64,000 nt of DNA from Candidatus Methylopumilus turicensis. Its GTDB lineage: Bacteria; Pseudomonadota; Gammaproteobacteria; Burkholderiales; Methylophilaceae. The notes under the pieces were generated by a model. It saw only the letters and a list, made by a program, of their open reading frames with translations. It was not told the DNA's origin and did no database searches. Below are positions 58,597-64,000 of the stretch, piece by piece. Position 1 is the stretch's first letter. Each line of letters opens with the position of its first letter. Position numbers and translations under genes: made by a program. The stretch is from NCBI RefSeq assembly GCF_000953015.1, contig NZ_LN794158.1, positions 372,001-436,000 on the forward strand, in the 5' to 3' direction.

Positions 58597-60057
58597 ATGG
58601 TCAATTTTTACAATAAAAATGTTTTAGTTCTGCGACTTGGAAAGCTTCGTTCAAGTGCTGTTTTGGCACTTTCATTCGCGCTGACCGCTTGCGGGTCTGT
58701 TCCGCATCCTGATTTAAATGTCAAAACGCCTGCAACTTGGAGAAATACTGCCGTTCCAACCTCCTCTGCCAACGCAAATGAACCCTGGTGGACATTGCTC
58801 AATGACCCTGCGCTTAATCAAGTCGTTGAATTAGCACTAAGCAATAATTTATCCGTTGCTCAATCCTATGAGCGCTTAAATGCTGAGCGTGCCCTAGAAA
58901 AAGCCACCCTAGCCTCACACAAACCGCGGGTGGGTTTGTATCTAGGCCCAAACAGCTCGGTGGCTTTTTCAAACTACCGTTCATCGAGTGCTTTTTTATT
59001 CGGTTTTGATTTTAATTGGGAAGTGCCCTATACCTCAAAAAAGCAAGGCGAACGGGAGATGGCGCAAGCCAATGTGGAGATGGCGCAAGCTAGTATGGTC
59101 GCAGCAAGGACAAGTTTAATCGCTGAGGTGGTGCGTGTTTATGGTGAGTTGAGAGCCGCCGATCAAAAAGTGCAGTCAATTAAAAAAATCGTGGCTTATC
59201 AGCAAGGCGTTAATGAAATGTTTGAACGCTCGGTTGCAGTGGGTGCCGTTTCACAACAAGATGTGATGGAAGCCAATAGCAAACTGATTGAAGCAGAGTC
59301 TGCGCTATCTGAAATGCGTGCCATACGTGAATCCGCCATTCAGCGCCTCGATGTGCTTTGCGGTCTTGATGCGCCATTGCCGCAATGGCTGGCGTTGAGT
59401 GAACGTCCATGGCTGCTTGAGCGCGCCAAAGTCCCGGCCTTTGCTGTGCCTGTTGATTTGATTATGCAGCGCCCGGATGTCCAAACTGCGATTGCAAAAG
59501 TTATATATGCTGCCGGCGCTGTAGGCGTTTCGGATGCAGAGCTTTATCCTAAAATTGGTTTAGAAGGTGCGGTATTGTATTCAGGGTCGATTATTCGAAA
59601 TGGGTCAACAACACCCGATGGCTTAATCAGTTTCTTGGCGCCAAGTTTGCGCTTCCCCATTATGGATTGGGGCGTGTCACGTGAACAGAAGAACGCCAGT
59701 GAAGCAGAGTTACGCCGCGCGATTTTGAGTTATCGTGATACCGTATTACAGGCCATTGCCGAGACGGAAATCACCATTGCAAACTTTAATGCAATGGATG
59801 AGCGCATGGAGCGAACAAGCAAAGAGGCCGTTAATCTTGAGGATGCTGCGAAGCGCAACAAAGCAGGGTTAACTATTGGCTATTTAAGTCCCTTAGATGC
59901 ATTTCGCTTACAAGCGAAATTGCAAGAACGTAAATTAGCCCATGCCGATGATCAATCAGCATGGCTAGCCGCATTTGCTGCGGCAAACAAAGCGCAAACC
60001 AATATGAAGGCTGAAAAAACGCGCATGACTGATAAGCCAAGCGTGTCGGCTAAGTAA
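58597..60057 (+). CDS. NodT-family outer membrane efflux lipoprotein
   Basis: TolC-like channel of 486 residues with a lipoprotein signal peptide ending in the lipobox LTAC (Cys32). EPWWTLLNDPALNQVVELAL near residue 62 is the family signature, followed by two outer-membrane efflux repeats with long helical hairpins. ATG 58597 is chosen over two in-frame TTG codons directly upstream; AGGT lies about eight bases before it. First gene of a tripartite efflux operon with the adaptor and RND pump that follow. Confidence 0.9.
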   Translation: MVNFYNKNVLVLRLGKLRSSAVLALSFALTACGSVPHPDLNVKTPATWRNTAVPTSSANANEPWWTLLNDPALNQVVELALSNNLSVAQSYERLNAERALEKATLASHKPRVGLYLGPNSSVAFSNYRSSSAFLFGFDFNWEVPYTSKKQGEREMAQANVEMAQASMVAARTSLIAEVVRVYGELRAADQKVQSIKKIVAYQQGVNEMFERSVAVGAVSQQDVMEANSKLIEAESALSEMRAIRESAIQRLDVLCGLDAPLPQWLALSERPWLLERAKVPAFAVPVDLIMQRPDVQTAIAKVIYAAGAVGVSDAELYPKIGLEGAVLYSGSIIRNGSTTPDGLISFLAPSLRFPIMDWGVSREQKNASEAELRRAILSYRDTVLQAIAETEITIANFNAMDERMERTSKEAVNLEDAAKRNKAGLTIGYLSPLDAFRLQAKLQERKLAHADDQSAWLAAFAAANKAQTNMKAEKTRMTDKPSVSAK

Positions 60058-60106
60058 CATCATCATTCAACTATTTAAGTAAAAATTGCTTGAGGTAAAA
60101 AGCTGC

Positions 60107-61726
60107 ATGAAACGATATACCACCCAACAACTCACGCGTTTTAGTATTTTGTGTGCCGTGGCGGCACTTGGTTTATTTGTGCTGATTCAACATACCAGCA
60201 ATAACGCAAATGCAGTTGACCAAAAAAATGGTCAAGCGATCGCCGTCACCGCCGTCACGGCACAAGCCGGGACAGTGCAGCGCCGTATGACCTTTTCTGG
60301 GCCAGTAGTTGGCCGTGATGAAGTGCCAATTTATAGTGATCTCGCACAAGGCCGTATTGATAAGATTTTGGTAGAACCTGGCCAACCCGTCAAAGCAGGC
60401 ACTGTGCTTGCAACTGTTGATGCTTCAGCTTTGCGTATTCAAAAAGCGCAACAACAAGCCAATCAACAAAAAGCGAGCGTCGCCATTAAGCAACAAGAAA
60501 ATGCTTTAGAGGAAGCGCAAGCCCAATATACTCAAGCGCAAGCTGAACGTAAGCGTGGTGATCTGGTGGCCGAATCTGGCTTAATTTCAAGAGAAGCGAG
60601 AGATCAGCGCGTGATGGCTGAGCAGTTAGCGAAAACGCACGTTCAAGCCGTGAAAAATAGCTTAAGCATGGCGCAAGCGGATTTTAATTTAGCCAGTGCG
60701 CAATTGGCAGAGTCTGATTTACGCCTCGATCAAGCAGCCATTCGTTCACCAGTGTCTGGCATGGTGGTTGAGCGTAGGGCGCGAACTGGGATGTCGCTTG
60801 CTCAAAACACTGAGCCTTTATTTAACATTCTCCGTGAGGATGACGTTGAAGTGGAGCTTGAAGTGTCCGCAGATGACGCGCCTCGTCTGAAATTGGGCAT
60901 GCCAGCGACGATTCAGTTAGTCGGTGACCTGTCGACTATCAAAGCGCCAAGTGCTAATGCCGTAGATGCTGTGTTAAGCCGCGTGGATGCTTGGTCTCAA
61001 GCATGGAAAAACAAAGATATTGATACTTATTTAAGCTTTTATGCCGAAAAATTTGTGCCTGAACAAAAAATTAGCCGAGCAGAATGGCAGTCCCAGCGTC
61101 AAAAACGCTTGTCCTCAAAAGACGCACTGGATATTTCGTTGAGCCAAATTAATGTGCAAGTCAATGGCGACAAAGCCACCGAGGAGTTTGTGCAACATTA
61201 CAGCGCCAACGGTAAAAAAGAAGACACGAATAAGCGCTTAACGCTATCTAATGTGAATGGTGAGTGGCTGATTGTGCGTGAACAAAGTGTGGCGCACCTC
61301 GATGCGATGCAAGCAGAACGCGCTTTGCCAGCATCTGATACACAATCTGCCAATATCTATAACGGTAAAATTAGCCGCGCGGCCACCCAAATTAATCGCC
61401 AAAACCAAATCGCAAAAGTACGCGTTCGCTTTGACCAAACACCGCATTTGATTCTGGGTCAGTTTGCGCGGGTTGCGGTTAATGCAAGTTCAAGCAATGG
61501 CATCTATCTACCCGACACAGCAGTGCGCTTTGAGGGTTCTTCCGCTTATGTATTTACGGCCAAAAATGGTGTTGCAAAACGTCAGGTAGTCAAAGTTGGT
61601 CAGCATATTGGTAGTAAGCTAGAAATCTTGGAGGGCGTATCAGCGGGCATGATGGTGATTGATACCGCCGCTTCTTTCTTGCGGGATGGTGAGCCTGTCA
61701 AAGTAACGATAAGGTCTGCAAACTAA
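60107..61726 (+). CDS. RND periplasmic adaptor with inserted NTF2-like domain
   Basis: Membrane-fusion protein of 539 residues, against about 370-420 for the family. In order: membrane anchor (residues 11-28), lipoyl-like half (GRIDKILVEPGQPVKAG near 82), Gln-rich coiled coil (about 110-205), second lipoyl half (AIRSPVSGMVVERR near 211) and beta-barrel start (VEVELEVSADDAPRLKLG near 247). At about 284-396 an NTF2/SnoaL-like domain is inserted (VDAWSQAWKNKDIDTYLSFY, then a WQSQR helix, then NGEWLIVREQS). The barrel resumes at NGKISRAATQIN and ends with the membrane-proximal domain. ATG 60107 is preferred to the upstream in-frame start at 60086. It overlaps the pump start (TAATG). Confidence 0.88.
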   Translation: MKRYTTQQLTRFSILCAVAALGLFVLIQHTSNNANAVDQKNGQAIAVTAVTAQAGTVQRRMTFSGPVVGRDEVPIYSDLAQGRIDKILVEPGQPVKAGTVLATVDASALRIQKAQQQANQQKASVAIKQQENALEEAQAQYTQAQAERKRGDLVAESGLISREARDQRVMAEQLAKTHVQAVKNSLSMAQADFNLASAQLAESDLRLDQAAIRSPVSGMVVERRARTGMSLAQNTEPLFNILREDDVEVELEVSADDAPRLKLGMPATIQLVGDLSTIKAPSANAVDAVLSRVDAWSQAWKNKDIDTYLSFYAEKFVPEQKISRAEWQSQRQKRLSSKDALDISLSQINVQVNGDKATEEFVQHYSANGKKEDTNKRLTLSNVNGEWLIVREQSVAHLDAMQAERALPASDTQSANIYNGKISRAATQINRQNQIAKVRVRFDQTPHLILGQFARVAVNASSSNGIYLPDTAVRFEGSSAYVFTAKNGVAKRQVVKVGQHIGSKLEILEGVSAGMMVIDTAASFLRDGEPVKVTIRSAN

Positions 61727-64000
61727 TGGCTTTGCGCATTTCATCATGGGCGATTAAACGCCCGCTAGTGCCAATCGTCATCTTTGTTGGCTTAGTAGTG
61801 ACTGGGTTAATGTCCTTCTCCCGCTTGCCTATCAATGGCATGCCGAATGTGAATATTCCTGTAGTCAATGTGTCGGTATTTTTGCCTGGTGCATCGCCAA
61901 CGGAAATTGAATCCCAAATTACGCTACGCGTGGAAACTGCATTAGCAGGCATCGGTAATATCAAACACATTACTTCAAATGTGACGGATAGCGTTTCAAG
62001 TACCAAAATCGAATTCCAGCTTGGAACGGACATCAACCAAGCACTCTCAAAAGTGCGTGACCAAATGATCGGCATTAAACCGCTATTGCCGCGTGGCTCA
62101 GAAGAACCGATGATCCAAAGCATTGATGCCGATGTAGTGCCGATTTTGACTTATGCCGTGCAAGCCCCACAGCGCTCAATTGAACAGTCCACTTTGCTGG
62201 TGGATACACAAATTAGCCGTGCTTTGCTGGCCATTAAAGGCGTGGCAAAAGTGCAGCGACAAGGCGGTGTTGGGCGTGAAATTCGCATCGCTTTAGATCC
62301 CGTAAAACTTCAAAGCTATGGCGTCACCGCTGCCGCCATTAATGATCAATTACTTGCTTCTGTGCAAAACTTGCCTGCAGGGCGTATTGATAGCGCGGGG
62401 CAAGAAACGCTGATTCGTACTTTAGGTGCGCCAACGGATGTAGTCAGTTTGCAACATATGAATATCGCTTTGCCTGGCCAACGCTTTGTGCGCTTGGCGG
62501 ATTTGGGTGACGTGATTGATACCACCGCCTCGCAACGCCAAATCGCACGATTAGATGGCCAGCCTTTGGTTGGGTTTGCGGTGTATCGTTCAAAAACTGC
62601 CAGTGAAGTCAGTGTTGAAAAAGAAGTGCAAGCTGTACTTAAAGAGATTCAAGCGAACCAGCCAGATGTGAGTTTCACTCAAGCGCAAACATTGGTTGAA
62701 TTTACACAAGATACTTACCATGCGGCACTTTGGTCGTTTATTGAAGGCGCATTGCTCGCGGCTGCTGTGGTGTTTGTGTTCTTCCGCAATTGGCGTGCCA
62801 CTTGGATTACCGCGCTGGGTATTCCGCTTTCTGTGATTCCTACTTTCCTCGTCATGCAATGGCTAGGCTTCTCGCTCAACATGGTCAGCTTGTTAGCTTT
62901 GTCGCTTGTTTCGGGCGTGTTGGTGGATGATGCGATTGTTGAGATTGAAAACATCATGCGTCATTTGCGCATGGGCAAAACCGCCTATCGCGCCGCGATG
63001 GATGCTGCTGACGAAATTGGTCTCGCCGTCGTTGCGACGACCGTAGTTATTGTGGCGGTATTCGTGCCTGTCAGCTTTATGGGCGGGGTGGTTGGGCAAT
63101 ACTTTATTCAGTTTGGGTTAACCGTGGCAGTCGCAACTGTTTTCTCATTGTTCGTTGCGCGTTTTATCACCCCTGTATTAGCGGCTTATTTCCTCAAACC
63201 TTTCGATGAAGCGCATGCGCCGTCCTCCTGGATGTCAAGCTATCGCCGCTGGTTAGAGCAGGCTTTAGCTAAGCCTAAAACCTCATTATTAATCGCTATC
63301 GGCATTATGGTCGCAACGGTGTTGATTGCATCACGCTTGCCTACCGACTTCATGCCGTTTGAAGATAAATCGCAATCCACCCTGCAAGTGGAATTGCCAA
63401 CAGGTTCGCGTATTGAAGAAACGGACCATGTCTTGGGTTTGATGACGGCAGTTTTACGCAAAAAACCAGAAGTGCAGTCAGTTTACACTGTGGCTGGTGG
63501 TGCGGATGTTGATACCAATATTGATGGTGAAGTGCGCCGTGCTTCTGTCTTAGTGCGCCTCAAGCCTAAATCTGAGCGGGATGTGGATGTAAAAACCTTT
63601 GAGCAATCCATCCTGCAAGATTTTGCCGCTATTCCAAATGCGCGAATTTCAGTGCTGAATGAAAACGGAAGCAAAGCGCTGACCTTCTCGCTGGCTAGTA
63701 GCAAGCCAGATGATTTAGCGCAAACTGCTGGCGCCTTGGAAACCCAAATGCGTGGCTTGCCTGTGCTAAAAGAAGTCTCATCCACCATCCCATTGCCACA
63801 TTCAGAATACGTGATTACCCCAAGGAGTGAAGATGCCGCGCGCTTTAGTGTCAATACGGAGGTGATAGCAGAAGCTGGTCGCGTGGCAACGATGGGGGAT
63901 TTAAATTCTAACCTAGCCAAAATCAGTCTGGATGGCCGCCAAATTCCATTGCGTGTTCAGCTCAATGCAGGCGCTAAAGAAGATGGCGTGATGATTGGTC
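61726..64000 (+). CDS. RND multidrug-type efflux pump (partial, runs off the right edge)
   Basis: AcrB/HAE-1-like proton-driven pump; 758 codons are in the window with no stop. It begins MALRISSWAIKRPLVPIVIFVG; the first periplasmic loop has GASPTEIESQIT near residue 45. Helix 4 carries SGVLVDDAIVEIEN, with the paired Asp of the proton relay, and helix 6 follows a PVSFMGG turn. The second large loop starts near TDFMPFEDKSQ. The substrate is unknown. Coupled to the NTF2-containing adaptor by a 1-bp overlap. Confidence 0.93.
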   Translation, partial: MALRISSWAIKRPLVPIVIFVGLVVTGLMSFSRLPINGMPNVNIPVVNVSVFLPGASPTEIESQITLRVETALAGIGNIKHITSNVTDSVSSTKIEFQLGTDINQALSKVRDQMIGIKPLLPRGSEEPMIQSIDADVVPILTYAVQAPQRSIEQSTLLVDTQISRALLAIKGVAKVQRQGGVGREIRIALDPVKLQSYGVTAAAINDQLLASVQNLPAGRIDSAGQETLIRTLGAPTDVVSLQHMNIALPGQRFVRLADLGDVIDTTASQRQIARLDGQPLVGFAVYRSKTASEVSVEKEVQAVLKEIQANQPDVSFTQAQTLVEFTQDTYHAALWSFIEGALLAAAVVFVFFRNWRATWITALGIPLSVIPTFLVMQWLGFSLNMVSLLALSLVSGVLVDDAIVEIENIMRHLRMGKTAYRAAMDAADEIGLAVVATTVVIVAVFVPVSFMGGVVGQYFIQFGLTVAVATVFSLFVARFITPVLAAYFLKPFDEAHAPSSWMSSYRRWLEQALAKPKTSLLIAIGIMVATVLIASRLPTDFMPFEDKSQSTLQVELPTGSRIEETDHVLGLMTAVLRKKPEVQSVYTVAGGADVDTNIDGEVRRASVLVRLKPKSERDVDVKTFEQSILQDFAAIPNARISVLNENGSKALTFSLASSKPDDLAQTAGALETQMRGLPVLKEVSSTIPLPHSEYVITPRSEDAARFSVNTEVIAEAGRVATMGDLNSNLAKISLDGRQIPLRVQLNAGAKEDGVMIG

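Overview
The window looks like a chromosomal segment of a betaproteobacterial methylotroph, most likely Methylophilaceae (Methylotenera/Methylophilus type). This is inferred from gene content and protein flavour: an MxaD-like methanol-oxidation accessory protein beside a YVTN beta-propeller protein, a long-form 6-phosphogluconate dehydrogenase suited to the ribulose monophosphate cycle, AmgK/MurU next to lptD, and the ubiquinone, IlvBHC and FolE2 sets of this lineage. Base composition is moderate and even throughout. I see no insertion sequence, prophage, integrase or CRISPR array. Most of the window is core housekeeping sequence.

Layout. 0-4.5 kb: siroheme synthase, an EnvZ/OmpR pair and a secreted EF-hand protein. 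4.7-10.4 kb: an OFA-family transporter, a LexA-type repressor with its own operator, and a convergent operon of AI-2E-family transporter, DUF455 ferritin-like protein and Suv3-like helicase. 10.5-16.6 kb: a heavy-metal RND efflux operon (small His-containing membrane protein, TolC, adaptor, pump). 16.8-19.5 kb: gnd, a radical SAM protein and tRNA-Met(CAT). 19.5-26 kb: lptD-surA-pdxA-rsmA, then adk. 26.2-33 kb: amgK-murU-methyltransferase and pepP-ubiH-ubiI-like-dsbC. 33.2-37.4 kb: icd, rluE, aroC and an MFS permease. 37.4-41.8 kb: xseB-ispA-dxs, folE2 and an esterase, with ispA broken. 41.9-43.5 kb: mxaD and the beta-propeller protein. 43.8-49.7 kb: rppH, psd, ilvBHC and nadC. 49.8-57.1 kb: a GST-family gene, mnmA, a Nudix gene, marC, maf, rng, yggT, proC and yggS. 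57.2-64 kb: pilT, a decayed pilU remnant and a second tripartite RND efflux operon that runs off the right edge.

Most notable observations. (1) ispA carries two independent lesions: an extra base in a C10 run and an out-of-frame internal deletion. (2) A relic of the pilU 3' end lies directly after pilT. (3) The adaptor of the second RND operon has an NTF2-like domain inserted in its beta-barrel region. (4) The LexA-type gene has a GTAC-N4-GTAC operator lying exactly between -35 and -10, and a probably leaderless start. (5) A perfect 8 x 7-bp AAAAAAC array sits between the divergent icd and rluE genes. (6) A Suv3-type helicase, better known from mitochondria, is in an operon with a DUF455 protein. 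I did not find a clear new multi-gene system; the NTF2-adaptor efflux operon and the LexA/Suv3 neighbourhood are the best candidates for novelty.
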